Shown in pieces: positions 8,902 through 17,660 of a stretch of DNA of 64,000 nucleotides. A program made the position numbers and the translations under genes. Positions within the stretch are counted from its first letter, which is position 1, and each line of letters opens with the position of its first letter. The DNA comes from an uncultured bacterium (GTDB lineage: Bacteria; Bacillota; Clostridia; Oscillospirales; Oscillospiraceae), in NCBI GenBank assembly GCA_945873205.1, contig CAMCCC010000002.1:1-64000 (forward strand), given 5' to 3'. The notes below the pieces were generated by a model. The model was not told where the DNA came from. It searched no databases and worked only from the letters and a program-made list of their open reading frames with translations.

Positions 8902-8986
8902 ACACCGGCGCCGCCGTATTGGTATAATTGGCTCTATTTGTACGAAATTTGTGAAAAACCGGCATTTTATCCGAATTTGCGCAAAA

Positions 8987-9025
8987 AAATCGCTTTATCC
9001 GAAAATGGGATAAAGCGATTTTTTT
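8987..9025 (+). terminator. intrinsic terminator after TetR
   Basis: AAATCGCTTTATCC/GGATAAAGCGATTT followed by a T-run. Confidence 0.8.
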
Positions 9026-9089
9026 GCATATGTTCAAGGGGGGTAAAATCGAGTACGCTGGAAACACACAGAAAAAAGGAGGCTATCTC

Positions 9090-10460
9090 ATGAGCGTATC
9101 CACCACCATAAAGAAATACGGACTGACCAAAGCATTCCAGCACTTATACAAGGACCCGGAGAAGAATCTGAGAGAAATGATGGACTGGGCAGACCGGTTT
9201 GCCAAAGGAGAATTTGCCGGGCAGCGGAAAGCCATCCGCGCCGCCATCGAGGACCCCAATCACCCCTATTATCCCTTTATCCGCCACATGATCCAGGATG
9301 TGGACCCGGAAGTGCTCACCGCGGTGGCGGTCAACTTCTTCATCAATGCCAACCTGGTAGGCTGGGACCGCCAGGAGGAGCTGCGGAATAAATATAACTG
9401 CAACATCCCCTGGGCAATCCTGCTGGACCCCACCTCCGCCTGTAACCTGCACTGCACAGGCTGCTGGGCCGCCGAGTACGGCAACAAGCTGAACCTGAGC
9501 TTTGAGGAAATCGATGACATCATCCGCCAGGGCAAGGACATGGGCGTGTATATGTACATCTATACCGGCGGAGAGCCTTTGGTGCGCAAAAAGGACTTGA
9601 TCCGGCTCTGCGAGAAGCACGACGACTGCATCTTCCTCAGCTTCACCAACGGCACGCTGATCGACGAGGCCTTTGCCGATGAGATGCTGCGGGTCAAGAA
9701 TTTTGTGCCCGCGATTTCCCTGGAGGGCTTCGGCGAGGCCACCGACAGCCGGCGCGGCGAAGGCGTCTATGAAAAAGTCCTGAAGGCCATGGAGATTCTG
9801 CATCGGAAGAAGCTGCTCTACGGCATCTCCTGCTGCTACACCAGCGCCAACTGGGACGCCATCACCTCGGAAGCCTATTGGGACATGATGATCGAAAACG
9901 GCGCCTACTTTGTATGGTACTTCCACTATATGCCGGTGGGCAACGACGCCTCCCCGGAGCTGCTGCCCACACCGGAACAGCGCACCGCCGTCTATCACCG
10001 CATCCGTGAATACCGCAGCAGAAAGCCCCTTTTCGCCATGGACTTCCAGAATGACGCGGAGTATGTTGGCGGCTGCATCGCCGGCGGCCGGCGCTATCTG
10101 CACATCAATGCCAACGGCGACGTGGACCCCTGCGTATTCATCCACTACTCTGACTCCAACATCCGGGAAAAGACCCTGCTGGAGACCATGCGATCCCCGC
10201 TGTTCCAGGCCTACCACGACGGGCAGCCCTTCAACGAGAATATGCTGCAGCCCTGCCCCATGCTGGAAAACCCGGCCAGGCTCCGCCGTATCGTGGCAGA
10301 GACCGGGGCCAAATCCACGGATATGCAGTCCCCGGAGACGGCGGATCATCTCTGCGGCAAGTGCGATCATTACGCCGCCTGCTGGGCCCCCAGGGCAGAG
10401 GAACTCTGGGAAGCCAGAAAAGAAGAAAAGGCCCGCCAGAAGGCGGCCGAGGCACAGTAA
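9090..10460 (+). CDS. radical SAM protein with C-terminal SPASM-like cysteine region
   Basis: DPTSACNLHCTGCW (CxxxCxxC), YTGGEPLVRKKDL; C-terminal Cys cluster CGKCDHYAACW; start ATG after AAAGGAGG. Confidence 0.9.
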   Translation: MSVSTTIKKYGLTKAFQHLYKDPEKNLREMMDWADRFAKGEFAGQRKAIRAAIEDPNHPYYPFIRHMIQDVDPEVLTAVAVNFFINANLVGWDRQEELRNKYNCNIPWAILLDPTSACNLHCTGCWAAEYGNKLNLSFEEIDDIIRQGKDMGVYMYIYTGGEPLVRKKDLIRLCEKHDDCIFLSFTNGTLIDEAFADEMLRVKNFVPAISLEGFGEATDSRRGEGVYEKVLKAMEILHRKKLLYGISCCYTSANWDAITSEAYWDMMIENGAYFVWYFHYMPVGNDASPELLPTPEQRTAVYHRIREYRSRKPLFAMDFQNDAEYVGGCIAGGRRYLHINANGDVDPCVFIHYSDSNIREKTLLETMRSPLFQAYHDGQPFNENMLQPCPMLENPARLRRIVAETGAKSTDMQSPETADHLCGKCDHYAACWAPRAEELWEARKEEKARQKAAEAQ

Positions 10461-10505
10461 GCAGACCATCTTCACAGATGAAATCCGATACGAGGAGTTG
10501 ACACC

Positions 10506-11660
10506 ATGGCAAAAAGCTATTTTACTTCCGAATCCGTCACCCGAGGACATCCTGATAAGCTCTGCGATCAGATCGCTGACCGCATACTCGATGAGATCCT
10601 ACGACAAGACCCGGAATCTCACGTCGCCTGTGAAGTCACCGCCTGCACGGATCAGGTCCACATTTTCGGTGAAGTTTCCACGGATGCGGAAGTCGACTGC
10701 GAGCAGCTGGCAAGGCAGGTGATTGCAGAGATCGGCTATACAAAGCCGGAGCGCGGTTTTGACGCGGAGAACTGCCGGGTTACGGTGGATCTTCACCGTC
10801 AGTCTCCGGACATTGCCCGGGGCATAAACCGCCGTGGGCCGGAGGAGGACCGGCTGAACGCCGGCGCGGGGGATCAGGGGATGATGTTTGGCTTTGCCTG
10901 CAAGCAGACGGAAAACCTGATGCCGCTGCCCATTGAGCTGGCCCATTCTCTGGTTCGCCGGCTGGAGCTGGTTCGTCGCGACGGGGAGCTGCCCTTCCTG
11001 CTGCCGGACGGGAAGTCTCAGGTTACGGTGGAGTATGAAGGGAACAGGCCCATCCGGATTGCCGCGGTGGTTCTTGCCGCCCAGCACGAGGCGGACATCG
11101 GGATTTATGAGCTGCGCAGCAGTCTGATTTCCCATGTAATTCTTCCCACGCTCCCCTCCGGGATGATTGATGACAAAACACAGTTTTATATCAACCCCAC
11201 CGGGCGCTTTGTGGAGGGCGGCCCCGCCGCCGATTCCGGCCTGACCGGGCGAAAGCTGATCGTGGACACCTATGGCGGTTACGCCAGGCACGGCGGCGGC
11301 GCCTTTTCCGGGAAGGACGCCTCCAAGGTGGATCGCAGCGGCGCATACATGGCCCGCTATATGGCCAAGAACATCGTTGCCAGCGGCCTGGCAGAGCAGT
11401 GCGAAGTGCAGCTTAGCTACGCCATTGGCCTGGCAGAACCCATGTCCATCCGGGTGGACACCTTCGGCACCGGGAAGGTCAGCGATGCCGAGATCTGCAA
11501 AGCCATCTCGGACCAAGTGGATTGCCGCCCGGCGGCAATCATCCGGAAATTTACCCTGACTTCCCCCAATTTTTCCCGGGTTTCCTGCTATGGGCATTTC
11601 GGAAGCAATGCACTCGCCATGCCCTGGGAGCAAACGGATTTGGTCGCTTCCCTGCGTTGA
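10506..11660 (+). CDS. metK: S-adenosylmethionine synthetase
   Basis: FTSESVTRGHPDKLCDQIADRILD, GAGDQGMMFGFAC, GRKLIVDTYGGYARHGGGAFSGKDASKVDRS. Confidence 0.93.
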   Translation: MAKSYFTSESVTRGHPDKLCDQIADRILDEILRQDPESHVACEVTACTDQVHIFGEVSTDAEVDCEQLARQVIAEIGYTKPERGFDAENCRVTVDLHRQSPDIARGINRRGPEEDRLNAGAGDQGMMFGFACKQTENLMPLPIELAHSLVRRLELVRRDGELPFLLPDGKSQVTVEYEGNRPIRIAAVVLAAQHEADIGIYELRSSLISHVILPTLPSGMIDDKTQFYINPTGRFVEGGPAADSGLTGRKLIVDTYGGYARHGGGAFSGKDASKVDRSGAYMARYMAKNIVASGLAEQCEVQLSYAIGLAEPMSIRVDTFGTGKVSDAEICKAISDQVDCRPAAIIRKFTLTSPNFSRVSCYGHFGSNALAMPWEQTDLVASLR

Positions 11661-11696
11661 CGGAGCAAACACGGTTACGGGAAAGGAAGTGAGAGC

Positions 11697-11792
11697 ATGG
11701 ATAAGAAAAAGGGCCTGCTGGTGCTGCTGTGCGCCGCAATCGCCGCCGTACTTTTTGCCGCAGGCAAGAAAGTACACGGAAAGGACGCATAG
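11697..11792 (+). CDS. 31-aa putative single-TM membrane peptide MDKKKGLLVLLCAAIAAVLFAAGKKVHGKDA
   Basis: Good SD (GGAAAGGAAG), lysine-flanked hydrophobic segment, located between metK and the glycosyltransferase; absent from the supplied ORF track. Confidence 0.6.
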   Translation: MDKKKGLLVLLCAAIAAVLFAAGKKVHGKDA

Positions 11793-11799
11793 GGCCAGG

Positions 11800-11828
11800 C
11801 ACGGCCGGGTCATTGAAACCCGGCCGTG
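11800..11828 (+). other. intercistronic hairpin
   Basis: CACGGCCGGGT/ACCCGGCCGTG perfect 11-bp stem, no U-tract. Confidence 0.7.
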
Positions 11829-11860
11829 GCCCATTTACAGAGAGAAATGAGGAGTTTATT

Positions 11861-13003
11861 GTGTTGATCGCCGTTGTTTGTGATGTACTGGGACAAGAAA
11901 ACAATGGAACTACAATTGCCGCCATGAATCTGATCCGTTCCCTGCGTGCAAAGGGCCATCGTGTGCGCGTTGTCTGTTCTGACGCTGACCATGCGGGGGA
12001 ACAGGATTATTATATCGTTCCCAAATTGAATTTTGGCCCCCTCAATGGCTATGTTGCGAAAAATGGCGTCGCACCCGCGAAGCCGGACAGGGATATTCTT
12101 GCAGCTGCCTTGCGGGACGTGGATCTTGTCCACGTGATGATGCCTCTTGCCCTGGGGGCAGCAGCGGGAGAATATGCCCATCGACATTGCATTCCTTTAA
12201 CGGCCGGCTTCCACTGCCAAGCAGAAAACGTAACCGGGCATATTTTCATGAAAAATTGTTCCGCCGCAAACATCGTTGCCTATCGGGTGTTTTTCCACAA
12301 GCTGTACCGATATTGCGACTGCATTCACTATCCGTCACAGTTTATCTGCGATACGTTTGAGGCAATCGTAGGCCCCAAACCCCATCGTGTCATTTCCAAC
12401 GGTGTGGATAAAATTTTCCAACCACGCCCGGTAGAGAAGCCAAAAGAGCTGGCTGGACACTATGTTGTTTTGTTTACCGGACGCTATAGCCCTGAAAAAG
12501 CACACAAGGTGCTGATTGATGCGGTAGCCTGCTCCCGGCATAAGAAGGAGATACAGCTTATTTTTGCCGGCTCCGGTCCCTTGAAGCAATCGCTGAAACG
12601 CCGGGCAAAGTGCCGCGGAATTCTCCCTCCCATTTTTGCGTTTTATGATCGTTTTGCGCTGGTGGATGTGATTAATTATGCTGACCTTTATGTGCATCCC
12701 GCCGAAGTAGAAATCGAGGCCATTTCCTGTCTGGAAGCCATCGCCTGCGGAAAGGTTCCTCTGATTGCAGACTCACCCCGCAGCGCCACCCGCTATTTTG
12801 CCCTGAGCGACCAGAATCTGTTTCATTTTAACGATCCCCACGACCTGGCTCAGAAAATGGACTGGTGGTTGGAACACCCAGAGGAACGGGCTGCGTGTGC
12901 AAAAGCCTATCTTGGCTACGCTCATCAGTTCAATTTTGATCTATGCATGGATGCCATGGAGAAGATGATGCTGGATGTAGTGGAGATGCGGAATGAGCGC
13001 TGA
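11861..13003 (+). CDS. GT4-type glycosyltransferase (1,2-diacylglycerol 3-glucosyltransferase-like)
   Basis: GTTIAAMNLIRSLRAKGHRVRVVCSD, VLFTGRYSPEKAHKVLIDA, VHPAEVEIEAISCLEAIACGKVPLIADS; GTG/TTG start inferred from SD. Confidence 0.85.
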   Translation: MLIAVVCDVLGQENNGTTIAAMNLIRSLRAKGHRVRVVCSDADHAGEQDYYIVPKLNFGPLNGYVAKNGVAPAKPDRDILAAALRDVDLVHVMMPLALGAAAGEYAHRHCIPLTAGFHCQAENVTGHIFMKNCSAANIVAYRVFFHKLYRYCDCIHYPSQFICDTFEAIVGPKPHRVISNGVDKIFQPRPVEKPKELAGHYVVLFTGRYSPEKAHKVLIDAVACSRHKKEIQLIFAGSGPLKQSLKRRAKCRGILPPIFAFYDRFALVDVINYADLYVHPAEVEIEAISCLEAIACGKVPLIADSPRSATRYFALSDQNLFHFNDPHDLAQKMDWWLEHPEERAACAKAYLGYAHQFNFDLCMDAMEKMMLDVVEMRNER

Positions 13004-13814
13004 CCGGGTTCAATACTTTTCAGACCTGCAGAATGATGATTTTGCAGGGACATCTATCAACACCTGCCATGTAGGGAAGGATTTCCTGTATCTTCATTGC
13101 TCCTTTTTGTGGCGGTTCTTCTCTTTTTTTCTCTACTATTTTGTTGCTCTTCCTATTGTCTGGCTTGTGGCAAAGTTCTATCTGGGCTTGAAGTTTGAAA
13201 ATCGAAAAGCCCTGCGCTCTCTGCGAGGCTGCGGTTTCTTCCTTTATGGGAATCATACCCGGGTATTGGATGCGTTTATTCCGGCGCTTGCTGTCTTCCC
13301 GCAAAGAAGCTATATCATCGCCGGGCCGGACGCTGTTTCCATTCCGGGACTGAAGCACCTGGTTATGATGCTGGGTGCACTTCCGATCCCGACCGAGCAG
13401 GCTGCCATGCGGAACTTTCTTTCTGCTATTTCAGTTCGCAGCCATAAAGGCAGCTGTATCGCGGTCTATCCCGAAGCGCACATCTGGCCTTTTTTCACCG
13501 GCATACGCCCATTCCCGGACACTGCCTTTCGCTATCCTGTTAAAGAAGGGGTCGCCTCAGTTGCCATGGTTACCACGTATCACCGTCGCAAGGGAATTTT
13601 TCGTTTTTTGAAAAAGCCCGGGATGACTGTGACATTTTCAGCGCCGATGTTTCCCGATCACTCCCTTTCCCCACGAAAGGCCCAGGCGGAGCTACGGGAC
13701 AGAGCTTACACTTTTATGGAGGAGACGGCAAAAAAGAAAAACCAGGTGGAGTACATCCACTATGTCCAGGCACCCCAATGTGAGGACAAGCTTGTAGATA
13801 AACGAGGCGTATGA
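12993..13814 (+). CDS. 1-acyl-sn-glycerol-3-phosphate acyltransferase-like (PlsC/LPLAT) protein
   Basis: GNHTRVLDAFIPA (NHxxxxD-like), IAVYPEAHIWPF motifs, N-terminal hydrophobic segment. Confidence 0.85.
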   Translation: MSADRVQYFSDLQNDDFAGTSINTCHVGKDFLYLHCSFLWRFFSFFLYYFVALPIVWLVAKFYLGLKFENRKALRSLRGCGFFLYGNHTRVLDAFIPALAVFPQRSYIIAGPDAVSIPGLKHLVMMLGALPIPTEQAAMRNFLSAISVRSHKGSCIAVYPEAHIWPFFTGIRPFPDTAFRYPVKEGVASVAMVTTYHRRKGIFRFLKKPGMTVTFSAPMFPDHSLSPRKAQAELRDRAYTFMEETAKKKNQVEYIHYVQAPQCEDKLVDKRGV

Positions 13815-13881
13815 TCTTTGAGATAAAGGATTGAAGAACCCGTGGGCCGGTAAGCAGAAACACGAGGACGAGGCATACATA

Positions 13882-14562
13882 ATGGGACGATTTTATATTG
13901 GAAAAAAGCAAAAAATTCTATGGGGGCTCTGCCTGCTGGCCGTTTGGGCTGCGGTCATTTTTTTCTTTGTCCGCAACCATGGCGCTCTTACCGTTAAAGA
14001 GCTGGTGAACTATCAGCCTGAGAATCCGTTCCTTTCATCTCTGGTAATGACAGGACTCTTTCTCCTGAAAAGCGTGGACTTCATCATGCATTCCGGGGTT
14101 CTTTACGCGGCCAACGGCATTATGTTTCCGCTGCCTTTGGCCCTCCTTTTCAACCTCTTCGGCATTGCCATCATGGTAACTCCAAGCTATTTCATCGGGC
14201 GGGTACTCGGTTCCCCCATCAGGGAATCACTAATAGAGAAATATCCAAAGCTCCATACTTTCGGGCAGGAGAAGCTCCGGGGAAATCTGGCAATTGCCGT
14301 GTTGCTGCGCACGAGCGGTCTCCCGCTCCATGTGGCAAGCCTGTATATGGGAGCCGCTCAGTATCATTTTGGACTCTATATGGCCGGATCTTTGCTTGGA
14401 ATTCTGCCCCTTATGATTCCCTACACCATTATGGGCGAGAGCGCTGACAACATATCTTCTCCAGCCTTTATTACCTCCGTTATTTTGGAAATCACCATCT
14501 CCCTCTGTTCAATTCTGATCTATGCGCAAATGAAAAGGAAAAATCAAAGGGACGCGGAATAA
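13882..14562 (+). CDS. TVP38/TMEM64 (VTT/DedA-like) membrane protein
   Basis: PLALLFNLFGIAIMVTPSYFIGRVLG..., multi-TM VTT-like pattern. Confidence 0.75.
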   Translation: MGRFYIGKKQKILWGLCLLAVWAAVIFFFVRNHGALTVKELVNYQPENPFLSSLVMTGLFLLKSVDFIMHSGVLYAANGIMFPLPLALLFNLFGIAIMVTPSYFIGRVLGSPIRESLIEKYPKLHTFGQEKLRGNLAIAVLLRTSGLPLHVASLYMGAAQYHFGLYMAGSLLGILPLMIPYTIMGESADNISSPAFITSVILEITISLCSILIYAQMKRKNQRDAE

Positions 14563-14627
14563 GCGTGTAGGTCTGCACCGGTTAACCCGCCTGAAGCGGA
14601 ACGCAAAAAAGTATAGGAGTGGTTCCC

Positions 14628-14891
14628 ATGAAGATCACAAAAAGAAATGGTAATCTTACAGCGTATGATGATGAAAAGATCATTACAAGTATCCTGAGAG
14701 CAAATGCTGAGGTGGCAGAAGAAGCACTGTCAAGAAATACGGCATCCTATATTGCAGACGATGTTTTTGAACTGCTGACAGAGAACCATGAAATCATTTC
14801 CACGCAGGAAATTCGATCCACTGTTTACTCTATTCTGTGTGAAAACGGCTATCCCCTGACAGCAGAGCATTACATGGAATATAAGAGATAA
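14628..14891 (+). CDS. stand-alone ATP-cone domain protein
   Basis: MKITKRNGNLTAYDDEKIITSILRANAEV...STQEIRSTVYSILCENGYPLTAEHYMEYKR resembles N-terminal ATP-cone of NrdD/NrdR. Confidence 0.8.
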   Translation: MKITKRNGNLTAYDDEKIITSILRANAEVAEEALSRNTASYIADDVFELLTENHEIISTQEIRSTVYSILCENGYPLTAEHYMEYKR

Positions 14892-15075
14892 TAAAAAACG
14901 CCCGATCATCTAAGGTCAGGAGAGGCCAGCCGTTTGTTCTGAAAGATTTTTTCAACCATACACGGATCATTATCTGAAGCAGCCTGTCCCCTTTCGGTAC
15001 AAAGTACTTGTATCGTCCATTTTCTTTTTCCGCTGCCAGCGGTAAAATGGGAAAAAAAAGATGAGGAGCCTGTGT

Positions 15076-15942
15076 ATGAAAACGGCACTGATTGATGTGG
15101 GCGGAGGACTGCGGGGCGTATACGCAGCCGGCGTGTTGGATTATTGCCTGGATGAGAAGATTGCCTTCGATCTCTGCATCGGCATTTCGGCGGGCAGCGC
15201 CAACGTGGCTGCCTACCTTGCCGGGCAGCGGGGCCGCAACTACCGATATTATACCCAGTACCCCTTCCGCAAGGAGTACATGAGCCTGCAAAACTTCCGC
15301 AAAAAAAAGAGCTATCTGGATCTGGACTATATCTATGGGACGCTAAGCGTCTCAGGCGGAGAGGATCCCCTGGATTACGCCGCCCTGGCGGCAAACCCGG
15401 CAGAATGCCTCGTGGTGGCCTGCAACGCCCAGACCGGGGAGACAAAGTATTTTGACAAGGCCGCCTTTCATCAGGATGACTACAGCGTTTTGAAGGCCTC
15501 CTCCGCCATTCCCCTGGTGTGCCACCCCTATGCGGTGGAGGGAACTGCCTATTATGACGGTGCGCTGGCGGATACCATCCCCATTGAAAAGGCCTTTGCC
15601 ATGGGCTGTGACGTGGTGGTACTTTTGCTGACCAAACCGGCGGACACGCTGCGGACCGATAAAAAGGACAGAATATTAGCCCGCGGCATTCAAAGGCGCT
15701 ATCCCATGGCCGCTCAGAGACTGCGCGGCCGGGCCCAGCGGTATAACGACGGTGTGGCCCTGGCCCGGGAGCTGGAGCGGCAGGGGAAGCTGTTGATCGT
15801 CGCCCCGGAGAACACCGAGGGTGTGGATACCCTGACCAGGGATCGGGAGGCCCTGGAACGGCTGTACCGCCGGGGATACCGGGATGCCCGGTGCATCCCA
15901 GCCTTTATAGCGGGCGCCCGTTCATCAGGTCAAAGGCCTTGA
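15076..15942 (+). CDS. patatin-like phospholipase
   Basis: VGGGLRGVYAAGVLDYCLDE, GISAGSAN (GxSxG), YYDGALADTIPIEKA (DGA catalytic Asp). Confidence 0.92.
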   Translation: MKTALIDVGGGLRGVYAAGVLDYCLDEKIAFDLCIGISAGSANVAAYLAGQRGRNYRYYTQYPFRKEYMSLQNFRKKKSYLDLDYIYGTLSVSGGEDPLDYAALAANPAECLVVACNAQTGETKYFDKAAFHQDDYSVLKASSAIPLVCHPYAVEGTAYYDGALADTIPIEKAFAMGCDVVVLLLTKPADTLRTDKKDRILARGIQRRYPMAAQRLRGRAQRYNDGVALARELERQGKLLIVAPENTEGVDTLTRDREALERLYRRGYRDARCIPAFIAGARSSGQRP

Positions 15943-16495
15943 ACAGGCTGTCGTTGGAAATCATCTGGATCAGTCTGACAAAGGTCTCATCCGGCTCCTG
16001 CATCCCCCGCTGGAACCACTGCTCCAGCATTCCAAACAGGGCCATGGAATGATAGTTGACCAGATAGGCATAGCCGGTGGCAGACAGGGAGAGTGGCCGG
16101 CCCCGCTCCGTCTCCCAGCGTTCCATGGAGGATTTCACATATTTCTCTACCGCCCGGTCAAACATGCGGGAAATCGCCTGACGAAACTCCGGCGCATAAC
16201 GGGAAGCGTAAATGGCGGTAAGGTAGCTGTGATCCCTTCGTATACCGGCCAGCACTTTTTTCAGATGGGCAGGCCAGTTTTCCGCCGTGACCCCTTCCGC
16301 GTCCATCAGGCTGGTAAATCCGGCGGAATACATCCAACTCAAGAAGTCAGACATATTCTGAAAATGATAATAAAAGGTCTTCTTGTTCACATTGGCTGCA
16401 TCGGATAATTCCTGGACAGTAATGCTGTCCAGGTTCTTTTTTGCTATCAGGGCCTTCATTGCCGCTTTCAATTGCTTTTGCGTATTTCTTGCCAT
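15905..16495 (-). CDS. TetR/AcrR family transcriptional regulator 2
   Basis: LDSITVQELSDAANVNKKTFYYHFQNMSDFLSWM HTH; 3' end overlaps the patatin ORF by 38 bp. Confidence 0.9.
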   Translation of the reverse strand: MARNTQKQLKAAMKALIAKKNLDSITVQELSDAANVNKKTFYYHFQNMSDFLSWMYSAGFTSLMDAEGVTAENWPAHLKKVLAGIRRDHSYLTAIYASRYAPEFRQAISRMFDRAVEKYVKSSMERWETERGRPLSLSATGYAYLVNYHSMALFGMLEQWFQRGMQEPDETFVRLIQMISNDSLFKAFDLMNGRPL

Positions 16496-16519
16496 CGCAA
16501 ATCCCCACCGGAATGTAAT

Positions 16520-16633
16520 TTCGGGTCATTGCCCCGATAATTGGATTATACCCCTCAGCTTCCGCATCAGGCAAGCGAACAGATGGCAGCAAATTTGTAG
16601 AAAATACCCACATTTCCGGCCCAATGACCCGAA
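16520..16633. promoter_or_regulatory. inverted pair of TTCGGGTCA/TGACCCGAA boxes between tetR2 and degV2
   Basis: TTCGGGTCATTG at 16520 and CAATGACCCGAA ending 16633; same core upstream of tetR1/degV1. Confidence 0.5.
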
Positions 16634-16714
16634 ACAGAATCTTTGTCCGTTTTTGCCCGGTTTACTCTTTTTTGCGCAGCATCTATTATGAAAACAAAAA
16701 AGGAGCGTTTGAAT

Positions 16715-17563
16715 ATGAGCAAACCCGTTGTGATTACCGCTGACAGCACGGTGGATCTGTCGCCTGAACTGTTGGCGCGTTATGATGTCAAAATCATCCC
16801 CCTCACCGTTATTTTAGGGGACAGCAGCTTTCTGGATGGGCACGATTTTACGCCCTATGACATGTATCAGCGTTACCATGCGGATGGCACCTTGCCAAAG
16901 ACTGCCGCACCCAGCATTCAGGATTTCTATGATTTCTTCAGGCAGTATACGGAGGCAGGCTTTGAGGTGGTTCACCTCGACATCAGCTCCGAGCTTTCCA
17001 ATGCCTACAACGCTGCCCGCCTGGCGGCAGGGGAACTGGAAGGCGTATACGTTATTGACAGCCGCATGCTCTCCACCGGTGTGGGCCTGCTGGCCATTGA
17101 GGCCGCCGAATGCCGGGAAAAGGGCATGAGCGCCGCAGAGATCGCCGGGCATCTGGAGGAATTGAAGCATAAGGTCTCCACCAGCTTTGTGCTGGATACC
17201 CTGGAATTCATGTGGAAAGGCGGCCGCTGCACCGGCGTTACCGCCTTTGGCGCCAATCTGCTGAAGATCAAGCCCGCTCTGGAAATACGCGACGGGAAAT
17301 TGGAGATTTATAAGAAGTACCGCGGCAACATCAACAATGTGTATCGCCAGTATATTACCAAGAAGCTGGAAGGAAAACAGATTCGGCCCGGGCACATCTT
17401 TCTGACGGAGTCCGGCGAGATTGATCCCGCTGTGATCGCAAGCCTGGAAAAGCTGGTACAATCCCTGTCCGGTTGCCGGGAGGTTCATCATACTGTAGCC
17501 GGTTCCACCATCTCCTCTCACTGCGGCCCCAAATGTCTGGGCGTTTTGTTTATAGAGGCATGA
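16715..17563 (+). CDS. DegV family (fatty-acid-binding) protein 2
   Basis: ITADSTVDLSPELLARYDVKIIPLTVILGD, LDISSELSNAYNAARLAA, FVLDTLEFMWKGGRCTGVTAFGANLLKIKP, SSHCGPKCLGVLFIEA. Confidence 0.93.
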   Translation: MSKPVVITADSTVDLSPELLARYDVKIIPLTVILGDSSFLDGHDFTPYDMYQRYHADGTLPKTAAPSIQDFYDFFRQYTEAGFEVVHLDISSELSNAYNAARLAAGELEGVYVIDSRMLSTGVGLLAIEAAECREKGMSAAEIAGHLEELKHKVSTSFVLDTLEFMWKGGRCTGVTAFGANLLKIKPALEIRDGKLEIYKKYRGNINNVYRQYITKKLEGKQIRPGHIFLTESGEIDPAVIASLEKLVQSLSGCREVHHTVAGSTISSHCGPKCLGVLFIEA

Positions 17564-17620
17564 TGGCATATACGCCCCAATCCCAGCCCGGAAGATCCGA
17601 AGCCCAAAATCTGTAAATGA

Positions 17621-17660
17621 ACAGTCGCAGCTTCCCTCCATGGGTAGGCTGCGACTTGTT
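17621..17660 (+). terminator. terminator-like hairpin after degV2
   Basis: AGTCGCAGC...GCTGCGACT. Confidence 0.6.

Noticed and set aside
14830-15445. Minus-strand ORFs of 153 and 179 aa at the patatin start
   Set aside because: Antisense to the patatin gene, no recognisable motifs.
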